NCBI RefSeq assembly: GCF_028368935.1
Contig: NZ_JAQNDK010000002.1
Span: 1,922,001-1,986,000 of the forward strand
Length of the DNA stretch: 64,000 bases
DNA from: Sorangium aterium
GTDB lineage: Bacteria > Myxococcota_A > Polyangia > Polyangiales > Polyangiaceae
Direction: 5' to 3'
Shown here: piece after piece, positions 8,292 to 25,064 of the stretch
Layout: the number at the start of each line of letters is the position of its first letter
Numbering within the stretch: the stretch's first letter is position 1
Notes under the pieces: model-generated
What the model saw: the letters and a program-made list of their open reading frames with translations, nothing else
Told to the model about the DNA's origin: nothing
Database searches by the model: none
Position numbers and translations under genes: made by a program

Positions 8292-9482
8292 ATGGCCAAG
8301 GAGAAATTCACTCGTACGAAGCCGCACGTGAACGTGGGCACCATCGGCCACATCGACCACGGCAAGACCACGCTCACGGCGGCGCTCGTCAAGGTGCAGT
8401 CGAAGCGCAACCTGGCGAAGGCGATCTCGTACGCCGACATCGCGAAGGGCGGGACGGTCCGTGACGAGACCAAGACGGTGACCATCGCGGCGGCGCACGT
8501 CGAGTACGAGTCGGCGAACCGCCACTACGCGCACGTCGACTGCCCCGGGCACGCCGACTACATCAAGAACATGATCACCGGCGCGGCGCAGATGGACGGG
8601 GCGATCCTCGTCGTGTCGTCGCTCGACAGCGTGATGCCGCAGACGCGCGAGCACGTGCTGCTCGCCCGGCAGGTCGGCCTGAACCACATCGTCGTGTTCC
8701 TCAACAAGTGCGACGCGGTGGACGACCCGGAGATGCTCGACCTGGTCGAGATGGAGGTCCGCGAGCTGCTGTCGAAGTACAAGTTCGACGGCGACAACGC
8801 GCCGGTGGTCCGGGGCGCGTCGCTGCCCGCCCTGCAGGGCGACCCGAAGTGGGAGGAGACGATCCAGCAGCTGCTCAGCGCGCTGGACAGCTACATCCCC
8901 GAGCCGGTGCGCGACATCGACAAGCCGTTCCTGATGGCGATCGAGGACGTGTTCTCGATCAAGGGCCGCGGCACGGTGGCCACGGGCCGCATCGAGCGCG
9001 GCGTGATCAAGGTCGGCGACGAGGTGCAGATCATCGGCTTCAAGGACACGAAGAAGTCGGTCGTGACCGGCGTCGAGATGTTCCGCAAGCTGCTCGATCA
9101 GGGGCAGGCGGGCGACAACGTCGGGTGTCTGCTCCGCGGCGTGGAGAAGGAAGAGATCGAGCGCGGCCAGGTGCTGGCGAAGCCCGGGTCGATCACGCCG
9201 CACACGAAGTTCACCGGTGAGGTGTACGTCCTCAAGAAGGAGGAGGGCGGGCGCCACACGCCGTTCTTCACCAACTACCGGCCGCAGTTCTACATCCGGA
9301 CGACGGACGTGACCGGCACGGTGAACCTCCCCGAGGGGGTGAAGATGGTGATGCCGGGCGACAACATCACGATGACGATCGAGCTCATCGCGCCGGTCGC
9401 GCTGGAGGAGCAGATGCGCTTCGCCATCCGCGAGGGCGGCAAGACGGTGGGCGCCGGCGTCGTCACCAAGATCCTCGCGTAG
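8292..9482 (+). CDS. tuf: elongation factor Tu
   Basis: EF-Tu delivers aminoacyl-tRNA to the ribosome and hydrolyses GTP. The 396-residue product is full length. It has GHIDHGKT (residues 19-26; Ile replaces the usual Val), the DCPGHADY switch II motif, NKCD for guanine specificity, and the beta-barrel domains 2 and 3 ([13 protein letters not shown]). AGGAGA lies 8-13 bases before ATG 8292. It follows four tRNA genes and its stop codon overlaps the ribosome binding site of rpmG. This is the tRNA-linked, tufB-type arrangement. Whether a second tuf gene exists elsewhere cannot be seen. Confidence 0.98.
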   Translation: MAKEKFTRTKPHVNVGTIGHIDHGKTTLTAALVKVQSKRNLAKAISYADIAKGGTVRDETKTVTIAAAHVEYESANRHYAHVDCPGHADYIKNMITGAAQMDGAILVVSSLDSVMPQTREHVLLARQVGLNHIVVFLNKCDAVDDPEMLDLVEMEVRELLSKYKFDGDNAPVVRGASLPALQGDPKWEETIQQLLSALDSYIPEPVRDIDKPFLMAIEDVFSIKGRGTVATGRIERGVIKVGDEVQIIGFKDTKKSVVTGVEMFRKLLDQGQAGDNVGCLLRGVEKEEIERGQVLAKPGSITPHTKFTGEVYVLKKEEGGRHTPFFTNYRPQFYIRTTDVTGTVNLPEGVKMVMPGDNITMTIELIAPVALEEQMRFAIREGGKTVGAGVVTKILA

Positions 9483-9491
9483 GAGGCCGAC

Positions 9492-9662
9492 GTGGGCGAG
9501 CAGGCCGGTGGGTGGCGTGCGGCGCGCATCGCCGTCTCACTGGCCTGTCGCGAGTGCAAGTCGCGGAACTACAAGACCACGAAGGCGCCGGACCAGGTGG
9601 TGTCGCTCAAGAAGTTCTGCAAGCAGTGCAAGAAGCACACGGTTCACGACGAGACGAAGTGA
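9492..9662 (+). CDS. rpmG: 50S ribosomal protein L33
   Basis: This 56-residue large-subunit protein is the standard gene between tuf and tRNA-Trp/secE in many bacteria. The conserved part is [15 protein letters not shown] to [11 protein letters not shown]. Two CxxC pairs make it the zinc-binding (C+) form. Translation starts at GTG 9492, five bases after a perfect AGGAGG (9481-9486) that overlaps the tuf stop codon. This adds about 17 residues ([16 protein letters not shown]) before the usual L33 core. No ATG lies in frame between this site and the core, so an extended N terminus is likely real. Confidence 0.93.
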   Translation: MGEQAGGWRAARIAVSLACRECKSRNYKTTKAPDQVVSLKKFCKQCKKHTVHDETK

Positions 9663-9691
9663 ACGGGTGCTCAGGAAGGCGCAGCGATTCT

Positions 9692-9764
9692 AGGGGTATA
9701 GCTCAGTTGGTAGAGCAGCGGATTCCAAATCCGCAGGTCGGGAGTTCGAGCCTCTCTGCCCCTG
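9692..9764 (+). tRNA. tRNA-Trp(CCA)
   Basis: A 73-nt cloverleaf has acceptor AGGGGTA with TGCCCCT, anticodon stem GCGGA/TCCGC with loop TTCCAAA (anticodon CCA), T arm GGGAGTTCGAGCCTCTC, and discriminator G. It lies between rpmG and secE, its usual position. Confidence 0.95.
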
Positions 9765-9851
9765 CCGGGGGATGTGGGTGCCCCATGGCCGCCCTTGGAT
9801 CCCCACCGAGCAGGCCTCTGTCTGCCGCGGGTCGGCGCGTTTGGTGTTGTT

Positions 9852-10481
9852 ATGGCGAAGGGTCAAAAAGACAAGCAGCCGCCGAAGGTCGCGGAGGACG
9901 AGGAGCCGGAAGAATCCGGACCGAGCTCGCCCGCCGAGGACTCGTCCCTCGTGGCGCAGAGCGAGAGGACGGGGGCTGCTGACGCGAAGGACGCCGAGGC
10001 GCAGCGGGCCGATGAGTCGAACGAGGCCGATGAGGCCGAGGACGAAGAGGTCGCGGCTGCTCAGCTCGGCTCGGAGCGCTATGTGCTCGCCGGCTTCTTC
10101 GCCGCGGGGATGCTGCTCGCCTACCTGCTTGGCAAGGTCGTCCATGGCGTCTGGGCGACCCTGGCCAACAAGGACTGGTTCAGCCGGACGCTTCCGGCGC
10201 TCGCCGCGGTGGGTGACGACGACAAGACGACGTACGGCATGATCGTCGGCGGCGTCGTCGCGCTGGTCGTCGTGTTGCGCGCGTTCCGCAACGCCGAGCT
10301 CCGCGCCTGGAGCGACGAGGTCGCCGCCGAGCTGGCGAAGGTGAAGTGGCCGACCAAGAAAGAGGTGACGAATGCGACGTTCGTCGTCATCGCGACGACC
10401 ACCGTGGCGACCCTCTACCTGGCGCTGCTCGACCGCTTCTGGGCATTCGTGACCAACATCGTTTACGGCGATGGAAGCTGA
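9852..10481 (+). CDS. secE: preprotein translocase subunit SecE
   Basis: SecE clamps SecY in the inner-membrane translocon. The 209-residue product is long for the family (E. coli has about 127). Residues 1-75 form a Glu/Asp/Ala-rich hydrophilic extension. Two membrane helices follow (YVLAGFFAAGMLLAYLLG and YGMIVGGVVALVVVL), then the conserved SecE domain EVAAELAKVKWPTKKEV and its essential helix. ATG 9852 follows tRNA-Trp with no clear Shine-Dalgarno. nusG begins 30 bp downstream, as is usual. Confidence 0.95.
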   Translation: MAKGQKDKQPPKVAEDEEPEESGPSSPAEDSSLVAQSERTGAADAKDAEAQRADESNEADEAEDEEVAAAQLGSERYVLAGFFAAGMLLAYLLGKVVHGVWATLANKDWFSRTLPALAAVGDDDKTTYGMIVGGVVALVVVLRAFRNAELRAWSDEVAAELAKVKWPTKKEVTNATFVVIATTTVATLYLALLDRFWAFVTNIVYGDGS

Positions 10482-10511
10482 AGCAGGGAGATCCTGAGGG
10501 AATCAAGCGCC

Positions 10512-11042
10512 ATGGCCAAGAAGTGGTACGTCATCCATACCTACTCGGGATACGAGGCGAAGGTGCGCGACGCGCTCCAGCAGCGCGTGAAGCAGTACAG
10601 CCTGGAAGATCGGTTTGGCGAGATCCTCATCCCGAGCGAGACGGTCACGGAGAACCGTCCCGGCGGTAAGACCCGCGTGCGTCAGAAGCTCAGCCTGCCC
10701 GGCTACATCTTCGTGGAGATGGAGATGAACGAGCAGGTCTGGCACCTGGTCAAGGACACCCCCAAGGTGACCGGCTTCATCGGCAACCAGACGCCGCAGG
10801 AGGTCCCGATCGTTCAGATCGACAATCTCCGGCGGGGGATCGTCGAAGGGGCGGTCAAGCCGAAGCCGCGGCTCACGTTCGAGGTGGGTGAGGAGGTGCG
10901 GGTCCTCGATGGCGCCTTCGCGAACTTCACCGGCACGGTCGACGACGTGAAGATGGACAAGCAGAAGCTCAAGGTGAAGGTCAGCATCTTCGGCCGACCC
11001 ACCAGCGTGGAGCTCGACTTCTCAGCCGTGGAGAAGCGCTAG
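10512..11042 (+). CDS. nusG: transcription termination/antitermination protein NusG
   Basis: NusG binds RNA polymerase and links it to Rho or the ribosome. The 176-residue product begins with the NGN domain (KKWYVIHTYSGYEAKVRDAL, PGYIFVEMEM, VTGFIG) and ends with a KOW domain (VRVLDGAFANFTGTVDDV). The length is normal. ATG 10512 lies 30 bp after secE and the pair is probably co-transcribed. Confidence 0.97.
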   Translation: MAKKWYVIHTYSGYEAKVRDALQQRVKQYSLEDRFGEILIPSETVTENRPGGKTRVRQKLSLPGYIFVEMEMNEQVWHLVKDTPKVTGFIGNQTPQEVPIVQIDNLRRGIVEGAVKPKPRLTFEVGEEVRVLDGAFANFTGTVDDVKMDKQKLKVKVSIFGRPTSVELDFSAVEKR

Positions 11043-11070
11043 CCGGGAACGGACGGCTGCAAACCTGCGG

Positions 11071-11099
11071 GCGAGCACCGCGCCTCCGCGGTGCTTCGC
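11071..11099 (+). terminator. hairpin between nusG and rplK
   Basis: GCGAGCACCGCG and CGCGGTGC-T-TCGC pair around a CCTC loop, giving a strong stem in the 117-bp nusG-rplK gap. It is followed by TGTTTCTC, a poor U-tract. It could be a weak attenuator or a leader structure of the L11 operon, where L1 autoregulation usually acts. No L1 site was identified. Confidence 0.4.
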
Positions 11100-11159
11100 T
11101 GTTTCTCTGAATAGTAGACCGCCCGTCGGGCGGCGGTTCGATAGGGTGCGAGATTCATC

Positions 11160-11603
11160 ATGGCGAAGAAAGTCACAGGGTACGTGAAGCTGCAGCTTCC
11201 GGCGGGCAAGGCCAACCCGTCGCCCCCCGTCGGTCCGGCGCTCGGCCAGCACGGCGTCAACATCATGGCGTTCTGCAAGGACTTCAACTCGCGGACGGCG
11301 GCGCAGGGGGACATGATCATCCCGGTGGTGATCACGGTCTACTCGGACCGCTCGTTCACGTTCATCATGAAGACGCCGCCGGCCTCCGTGCTCCTCAAGA
11401 AGGCGGCGGGGCTCGAGACGAAGAAGAAGCCGGGCGCGGGCTCCAAGGAGCCCAACAAGGTCAAGGTGGGCAAGGTCACGCAGAAGCAGCTGCAGGAGCT
11501 TGCCCAGCTCAAGATGCAGGACATGAACACGACCAACCTCGAGTCCGCGATGCGCAGCATGGCGGGCACGGCGCGCTCGATGGGCATCGACGTCGTCGAC
11601 TGA
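11160..11603 (+). CDS. rplK: 50S ribosomal protein L11
   Basis: L11 forms the GTPase-associated stalk base with 23S rRNA. The 147-residue product shows the N-terminal signature [20 protein letters not shown] and [12 protein letters not shown], and the C-terminal RNA-binding domain ending in [12 protein letters not shown]. Gene order nusG-rplK-rplA is canonical. Confidence 0.98.
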   Translation: MAKKVTGYVKLQLPAGKANPSPPVGPALGQHGVNIMAFCKDFNSRTAAQGDMIIPVVITVYSDRSFTFIMKTPPASVLLKKAAGLETKKKPGAGSKEPNKVKVGKVTQKQLQELAQLKMQDMNTTNLESAMRSMAGTARSMGIDVVD

Positions 11604-11646
11604 GGTGGTCGCGCTCCCCGCCGTCGGGGATGCGCCCCCCGCCGCG

Positions 11647-11677
11647 CTGGCGTCCCGAGGGGCGCCCGGCGGGCCAG
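11647..11677 (+). promoter_or_regulatory. possible leader hairpin, rplK-rplA gap
   Basis: CTGGC and GCCAG enclose a self-complementary GC-rich core. A second small repeat, CCACGG/CCGTGG, lies downstream near 11693-11717. Both sit in the 141-bp gap before rplA-rplJ. Because rplA and rplJ are only 3 bp apart, any L10-type autoregulatory leader would have to act from here. The evidence is weak. Confidence 0.25.
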
Positions 11678-11744
11678 AAGCAAGACTTACCACGGTAGTT
11701 TCAGGCGCACCGTGGGAGGCGAGAGCCGTTAAGAAGGAGGGCAT

Positions 11745-12455
11745 GTGCCGAAAGTCGCCAAAAAGAAAGTCGCAGCGCGGGCAGTCGTCGACCGCGCGCG
11801 AAAGTACACATTGCAGGAGGCGTGCGCGCTCGTGAAGCAAGCGGCGCCCGCCAAGTTCGACGAGACGGTGGACCTCGCGGTCCGGCTGGGCGTCAACCCG
11901 CGGCACGCAGACCAGATGGTCCGCGGCGCCGTCGTGCTGCCGCATGGGACGGGGCAGTCGCTCCGGGTCCTGGTCTTCGCCAAGGGTGAGAAGGCCAAGG
12001 AGGCCGAGGCGGCCGGCGCCGACTTTGTCGGCGAGGCGGATCTCGTGAACAAGGTCCAGGAAGGCTTCATGGACTTCGATCGCGTGATCGCCACGCCCGA
12101 CATGATGGGTCTGGTGGGCAAGCTCGGCCGTATCCTCGGTCCGCGCGGCCTGATGCCGAACCCGAAGGTCGGGACCGTGACGTTCGACGTGAAGACGGCC
12201 GTCTCGGAGGCGAAGGCCGGCAAGGTGGAGTACCGCGTCGAGAAGGCGGGCATCGTGCACGCGCGGATCGGCAAGGTCTCCTTCGCGGAGAACGCGCTCC
12301 ACGTGAACGCGGACGCGCTGATCCAGGCGCTCGTCCGGGCCAAGCCGGCGACGGCCAAGGGCATCTACCTCCGGAGCATCACGCTGTCTTCCACGATGGG
12401 CCCCGGGGTTCGCATCGACCCGGTCCACTTCATCGGCAAGACGGAGGAGGCGTAG
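11745..12455 (+). CDS. rplA: 50S ribosomal protein L1
   Basis: L1 builds the mobile L1 stalk and in many bacteria represses its own operon. The 236-residue product shows [20 protein letters not shown], the hallmark [18 protein letters not shown] and a C-terminal [11 protein letters not shown]. The start is GTG 11745, four bases after AAGAAGGAGG. An ATG two bases upstream is out of frame. Confidence 0.98.
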   Translation: MPKVAKKKVAARAVVDRARKYTLQEACALVKQAAPAKFDETVDLAVRLGVNPRHADQMVRGAVVLPHGTGQSLRVLVFAKGEKAKEAEAAGADFVGEADLVNKVQEGFMDFDRVIATPDMMGLVGKLGRILGPRGLMPNPKVGTVTFDVKTAVSEAKAGKVEYRVEKAGIVHARIGKVSFAENALHVNADALIQALVRAKPATAKGIYLRSITLSSTMGPGVRIDPVHFIGKTEEA

Positions 12456-12458
12456 CCC

Positions 12459-12989
12459 ATGGAACGGTCCCAGAAGGAAGTGCTGATCGGCTCCGTCCGG
12501 CAGAAGTTCGAGCGGATGTCTTCCGCGGTCTTCCTGGACTTCAAGGGGATGAACGTCGAGGCGGTCACCAAGCTTCGCGATGAGTTCCGGAAGTCCGGCG
12601 TGGAGTACCGGGTCGTGAAGAACACGCTCGTCCGCCACGCCATCAAGGAGCACCCCTGGGCGAAGACCCTCTCGAAGAGCCTGACCGGCATGACCGGCGT
12701 GGCCTGGAGCTACGAGGATCCGAGCGCGGCAGCCAAGGTCGTCAAGGCGTTCCGCAAGGACAACCAGAAGCTGCAGATCAAGGCGGGGCTCATCGAGGGG
12801 CAGATCCTCTCGGGCGACGCCGTCGAGACGCAGCTCGCGACGATGCCCGGCAAGGATGAGCTTCGTGCCACGCTGCTCGCGACGCTGCAGGCGCCGCTCC
12901 AGCAGTTCGTGCAGCAGCTCAACGCGCCTCTCCAGAATTTCGCCTATCTCTTGAAGGCGAAGGAAGAGGAAGCGGGCAAGCAGGCCTGA
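12459..12989 (+). CDS. rplJ: 50S ribosomal protein L10
   Basis: L10 anchors the L7/L12 dimers to the ribosome. The 176-residue product has the typical N-terminal domain (FLDFKGMNVEAVTKLRDEFR, VEYRVVKNTLVRHA) and a C-terminal helix that binds L7/L12 (LQQFVQQLNAPLQNFAYLLK). It starts only 3 bp after rplA, so the classical L10 leader RNA is not directly upstream. Confidence 0.97.
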   Translation: MERSQKEVLIGSVRQKFERMSSAVFLDFKGMNVEAVTKLRDEFRKSGVEYRVVKNTLVRHAIKEHPWAKTLSKSLTGMTGVAWSYEDPSAAAKVVKAFRKDNQKLQIKAGLIEGQILSGDAVETQLATMPGKDELRATLLATLQAPLQQFVQQLNAPLQNFAYLLKAKEEEAGKQA

Positions 12990-13088
12990 GAGGGCGCTTT
13001 CGTATCAATTGGGCCTTGCGCCCGTCTGGTTTTGGTTTACATGGGCCCCCTCCCCGGGGCGCGCAGAAGAGTTTGAAGGAGTCTTGCA

Positions 13089-13478
13089 ATGGCTGAGATC
13101 ACGCGCGAGCAGGTCGTCGATTACCTCTCCAACCTCCCTGTCATCCAGATCGCCGAGCTCATCAAGGACCTCGAGAACAAGTGGGGCGTCAAGGCTGCCC
13201 CCGCGGCCGTGGCCGTCGCCGCCGGCCCCGCGGCCGGCGCTGCTCCGGCCGAGAAGGCCCCGGAGCAGACCGAGTTCGACGTCATCCTTGCGAACGCCGG
13301 CAGCAACAAGATCGGCGTCATCAAGGCGATCCGCGAGATCACCGGTCTGGGCCTGAAGGAGGCGAAGGACCTGGTCGAGGCCGCGCCGAAGACCGTCAAG
13401 GAGCAGGTTTCCAAGGCGGACGCGGAGGAGATGAAGAAGAAGCTCGTCGAGGCAGGTGCTACCGTCGAGCTCAAGTAA
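13089..13478 (+). CDS. rplL: 50S ribosomal protein L7/L12
   Basis: This is the stalk protein that recruits translation factors. The 129-residue product has an N-terminal dimerisation domain ([18 protein letters not shown]), an Ala/Pro hinge and the conserved C-terminal domain ([27 protein letters not shown]). GAAGGAG precedes ATG 13089. A 99-bp gap separates it from rplJ, and a structured 366-bp gap separates it from rpoB. Confidence 0.98.
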   Translation: MAEITREQVVDYLSNLPVIQIAELIKDLENKWGVKAAPAAVAVAAGPAAGAAPAEKAPEQTEFDVILANAGSNKIGVIKAIREITGLGLKEAKDLVEAAPKTVKEQVSKADAEEMKKKLVEAGATVELK

Positions 13479-13517
13479 CGATCACCGCTCCCTGCTAGGG
13501 AAATCGGGATCCGCCGG

Positions 13518-13563
13518 CGGACGGCGGCAGGGGCGGTCGTCCCTGCCGCACGTCCGGCTTTTG
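13518..13563 (+). terminator. terminator-like attenuator in rplL-rpoB gap
   Basis: A 15-bp stem pairs 13518-13532 (CGGACG + GCGGCAGGG) with 13541-13556 (CCCTGCCGC, one bulged A, CGTCCG), closed by an 8-nt loop. Four T residues follow at 13559-13562 after GC. This is a near-canonical intrinsic terminator inside the operon, so partial termination (attenuation of rpoBC relative to rplJL) is the likely role. E. coli has an attenuator in the same gap. Confidence 0.65.
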
Positions 13564-13574
13564 TCTGATGAACG

Positions 13575-13680
13575 GGACCGCGGATGCGGGCCCTCGCGCA
13601 ACGCTGAAGAGGACCGCGAGTACGGGTCCTCGGTCAACTCTGAAGAGGACCGCGGGTGCGGGTCCTCGGCCAACGTCGGA
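13575..13680 (+). repeat. three tandem 36-bp hairpin units upstream of rpoB
   Basis: Units at 13575-13610, 13611-13646 and 13647-13680 share GGACCGCG-N-GCGGGTCCTC type cores followed by a CAAC/GAAGA spacer. Units 2 and 3 can each form GAGGACC/GGTCCTC stems; unit 1 is degenerate. They lie between the attenuator and rpoB and would be transcribed as serial hairpins. They may serve RNA processing or stabilisation. They are too few, and lack spacers, to be a CRISPR array. Confidence 0.75.
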
Positions 13681-13844
13681 GCTCAATGGGTCGCCACGCG
13701 GTCCGCTCTGCCCCCACAGCCAAGATGTTTTGGGTCCTCATTCCCTGGGGACGCTCGCTCGCCATTCGTGCGTAGCTTCGTGTTCGTTGCTCGGTTCGAG
13801 CCGTGCGCCCGCCCCGCACGGCTCGTGTGAGCCGGAGGAAATCG

Positions 13845-17981
<4,137 letters not shown>

Positions 17982-18034
17982 TGCAGTTCGTCACGTCACG
18001 AGCGCCGCGCGCCTTTTCGGTGACGGCAGGGGAG

Positions 18035-18056
18035 GCGCGCCGCGCGGGCGGCGCGC
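18035..18056 (+). promoter_or_regulatory. hairpin in rpoB-rpoC gap
   Basis: GCGCGCCG (18035-18042) and CGGCGCGC (18049-18056) pair perfectly around a 6-nt loop in the 141-bp rpoB-rpoC gap. No U-tract follows, so it is unlikely to terminate. It may be an RNA processing or pausing element, or simply GC-rich sequence. Confidence 0.3.
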
Positions 18057-18122
18057 TCCCGAGCGCTCAAGCAGTGGGCGCGGACAGGTTCATCGGTTTC
18101 GTTTCTGTCTCCGGAGGTCTCC

Positions 18123-22406
<4,284 letters not shown>

Positions 22407-22415
22407 TCTCCTGCC

Positions 22416-22494
22416 GGCGCGCCCAGGGCGGGATTCAACCCCGACCCCGGGCGCGCCGCCCATCTCCCGAAGCGCGTTTGCGCCGTCTCGGGAG
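22416..22494 (+). terminator. paired hairpins after rpoC
   Basis: Two stems follow the rpoC stop: GGCGCGCCC/GGGCGCGCC (22416-22424 with 22449-22457) and CTCCCGA/TCGGGAG (22464-22470 with 22488-22494). There is no T-run, so this may be a Rho-assisted end or an RNA 3' stabiliser. The remainder of the 396-bp gap up to 22802 shows no gene. Confidence 0.45.
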
Positions 22495-22802
22495 GCGTCT
22501 TCCGCTTCGCCCCAGGCTCACCCACCTGGCGGGCCGCGCCGGACGTGGCGTGCGCGCCCACCCGGGGTCAGTCTTCACTTCCACGTCGCAGCGTATCGGG
22601 TCGAGCGGGCATCGCCAGCCAACCGGCGTCGGCTGGAGCGCTCACGGGGCTCGCGCGCCGCGCCGAGCTCTGCTCTCATTCCTCGAGCGCACCCCATGGC
22701 TGTATACGCCGCTAGCGGCTGGCCAGCTCTCCCCGCGTGCTCCCGTTCCGCGAGGGTTCTTGGGCGCGCCACCTCCAATTTCTGGGTAGAATCAGGGTTT
22801 CG

Positions 22803-25043
22803 ATGGCTTCCGTTCAAGGATTGAACCAGCGGATTGCCGATCGCCTCGTCCTCGAGGGGCGCATCACCCCGGACGATCACCGTCGTGCGGTGGAGTACGC
22901 GATGCGTACGCGCGGCCGTATCGAGGACGCCATCATCGAGCTCGACATCGTCAACGAGGCCGAGCTCCTGAAGTTCATCGCGACCGTCCACAACACCCGC
23001 TTCGTCTCGACCGAGAAGCTATCGAAGGCGATCATCGAGCCCCGCGTGCTCGCCAAGGTCTCGGCGATCACCGCGACGTTGCACGGCGTCTTCCCGGTCC
23101 TGCTCGACGATCGGAACACGACGCTGTCGGTCGCGACCGCGGATCCCGACAACGACGTCGCGCTGCACGAGATCCGGCTCGCCGCGGGCGTGCGGGACGT
23201 ACGCGCCATCGTCGCCAGGCCGGCGGCGGTCCGCGCGGCCATCGCGTACCACTACCGGGGCGACACGACCGCGTTCAGCTCGCTGCTGCGCCCGGTCAAC
23301 TCGTTCGACGAGATCCTCTACACCAACAGCAATAACCCCTTCGAGCGCGCGTCGATGACCCACGAGCGCGCGTCGATCACGCACGAGCGCGCGTCGATGA
23401 CGCACGTGCCCGCGGCGGTCCCGCTGCCGCCGCACGGGCAGACGATGCACGTGCCGCCGGCGCACGTGGCGCCCACGCAGGCGGCGCCGATGCACCCGCA
23501 GGCGATGCACGCGCAGCCGGCGCACGCTGCGGCGCCCACGCAGGCGGCGCCAATACCGGCGGCGCTCGTCACGGCGCCGCAGGTGCCCGCGGTGATGCGG
23601 GCGCCCTCCGCGCCGCCCCGGGTGGCCCCGGCCGGCCCGCCGCCCACGCCGGTGCCTCCTTCGCCGCCTCCGCAGCAGCAGGTCGCTCCCGCCCCGATCT
23701 CCGCGCCGGTCGCCGTGGCGCCGCCCCCGCCGCCGGCGCACCCGACCACGACCCACGCGTACGTCGAGACGCTCAACGTCCTCGTGAGCCTGCTCGAGAA
23801 CGCGCGGCAGGACCTTCGAGGCCACTCGTCCACGGTCGCTCGCATCGTGCGCAAGCTCTGCGAGCGCATCGGCCTTCCGCCGACGACGGTCGCGAGCTAC
23901 GTGGCCTCGGCCTACCTGCACGACCTCGGCAAGAACGGCCCGTACCACCTCACGGCGCTCAACGTCGCCGAGTACGAGGGGCACCGGCTCGCCGCGACGA
24001 AGAGCGTCGATCTTCCGGCGCACCTCATGGAGTCGGTGGGGCTGCCGCAGGAGGTCGTCTCGGCGATCAGCATGATGTACGAGCGCTACGACGGCAGCGG
24101 CTTCCCCGATGGCCTGTCGGGCAAGGAGATCCCGCTCGGGGCGCGCATCCTCGCGGTCGCGGACACCTACGCCGATCTCACGCAGAACCCGCGCAACCCG
24201 TACCGCAAGGCGCTCCGCCCGCCGGAGGCCTGCGACGTGCTCGCCCAGTACCGCGCCACCATCTTCGATCCGAACATCGTCGACCTCTTCCGCCAGGTCA
24301 TGACCGGCGACGACATGCGCGCGAAGCTGCTCTCCGATCGGCACCAGGCGCTCATCGTCGACCCGGATCCCGAGGAGACGACGGTGCTCGAGCTGCGCCT
24401 GCTCGAGCAGGGCTTCGAGGTCTCGATCGCGCGCAACGTGGCGCAGGCGCGCCGCGAGCTCGAGACGAAGGACATCGAGGTGGTCGTCAGCGAGATCGAC
24501 CTCGAGGAGCCCGACGCCGGCCTCGCGCTCCGCGCCGACGCGCTGAAGCTCGGCTTCGGCCGCGACAAGACGTGGGTCATCCTCACGGCGAAGACGGACC
24601 GGCAGACCGCCCAGCGCGCCTTCGATCTCGGCGTCGACGACTTCGTCTCGAAGCCGGCGTCGACCGACGTCATGGCCGCCAAGCTCCGCCAGCTCATCGA
24701 GCGGCGCTCGACGACCGCCGTCCCCCGCGGCGTGTCCGGCTCGCTCGCCGAGATGGGCCTGCCGGACATGATCCAGATCCTCTGGCACGGCCGGAAGACG
24801 TGCGCGCTCAAGATCCAGGCGAACTCCATGGCCGGCGAGATCCACTTCGCCGACGGGCAGGTCGTCCATGCGCTCTGGGCCGGCGCGCAGGGCGAGGACG
24901 CGTTCTACCGGATGCTCACGCTCCGGGAGGGCGACTTCCGCCTCGACCCGAGCTTCTCGCCCAGCACCCGCAGCATCACGGCGTCACCGGAGGCGCTGCT
25001 GCTCGAAGGGATGCGCCGCCTCGACGAAGGGACCCTGTCCTAG
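22803..25043 (+). CDS. T2SSE_N / HD-GYP / pseudo-receiver / DUF4388 fusion
   Basis: This is a 746-residue regulatory fusion. Residues 1-155 resemble the N-terminal domain of GspE/PilB ATPases (RIADRLVLEGRITPDDHRRA, LLKFIATVHNTRFVS) but no ATPase follows. A Pro/Ala/His linker (about 180-325) includes three 21-bp repeats coding ERAS(M/I)TH. The HD-type phosphohydrolase has HD at 373-374 (YLHDLGKNG) and a GYP-like YDGSGFP (429-435). A receiver-like domain (about 515-635) has Glu564 where the phospho-accepting Asp should be. DUF4388 (PatA-type, LAEMGLPDMIQILW) ends the protein. A c-di-GMP or protein-interaction role is plausible but unproven. ATG 22803 is preferred over the upstream extension. 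Confidence 0.85.
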   Translation: MASVQGLNQRIADRLVLEGRITPDDHRRAVEYAMRTRGRIEDAIIELDIVNEAELLKFIATVHNTRFVSTEKLSKAIIEPRVLAKVSAITATLHGVFPVLLDDRNTTLSVATADPDNDVALHEIRLAAGVRDVRAIVARPAAVRAAIAYHYRGDTTAFSSLLRPVNSFDEILYTNSNNPFERASMTHERASITHERASMTHVPAAVPLPPHGQTMHVPPAHVAPTQAAPMHPQAMHAQPAHAAAPTQAAPIPAALVTAPQVPAVMRAPSAPPRVAPAGPPPTPVPPSPPPQQQVAPAPISAPVAVAPPPPPAHPTTTHAYVETLNVLVSLLENARQDLRGHSSTVARIVRKLCERIGLPPTTVASYVASAYLHDLGKNGPYHLTALNVAEYEGHRLAATKSVDLPAHLMESVGLPQEVVSAISMMYERYDGSGFPDGLSGKEIPLGARILAVADTYADLTQNPRNPYRKALRPPEACDVLAQYRATIFDPNIVDLFRQVMTGDDMRAKLLSDRHQALIVDPDPEETTVLELRLLEQGFEVSIARNVAQARRELETKDIEVVVSEIDLEEPDAGLALRADALKLGFGRDKTWVILTAKTDRQTAQRAFDLGVDDFVSKPASTDVMAAKLRQLIERRSTTAVPRGVSGSLAEMGLPDMIQILWHGRKTCALKIQANSMAGEIHFADGQVVHALWAGAQGEDAFYRMLTLREGDFRLDPSFSPSTRSITASPEALLLEGMRRLDEGTLS

Positions 25044-25064
25044 GCGCGTCGCGCTGGAGGCCCC

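Noticed and set aside
13575-13680. CRISPR array
   Set aside because: The three 36-bp units are directly contiguous with no spacers, no cas genes are present, and each full unit folds.
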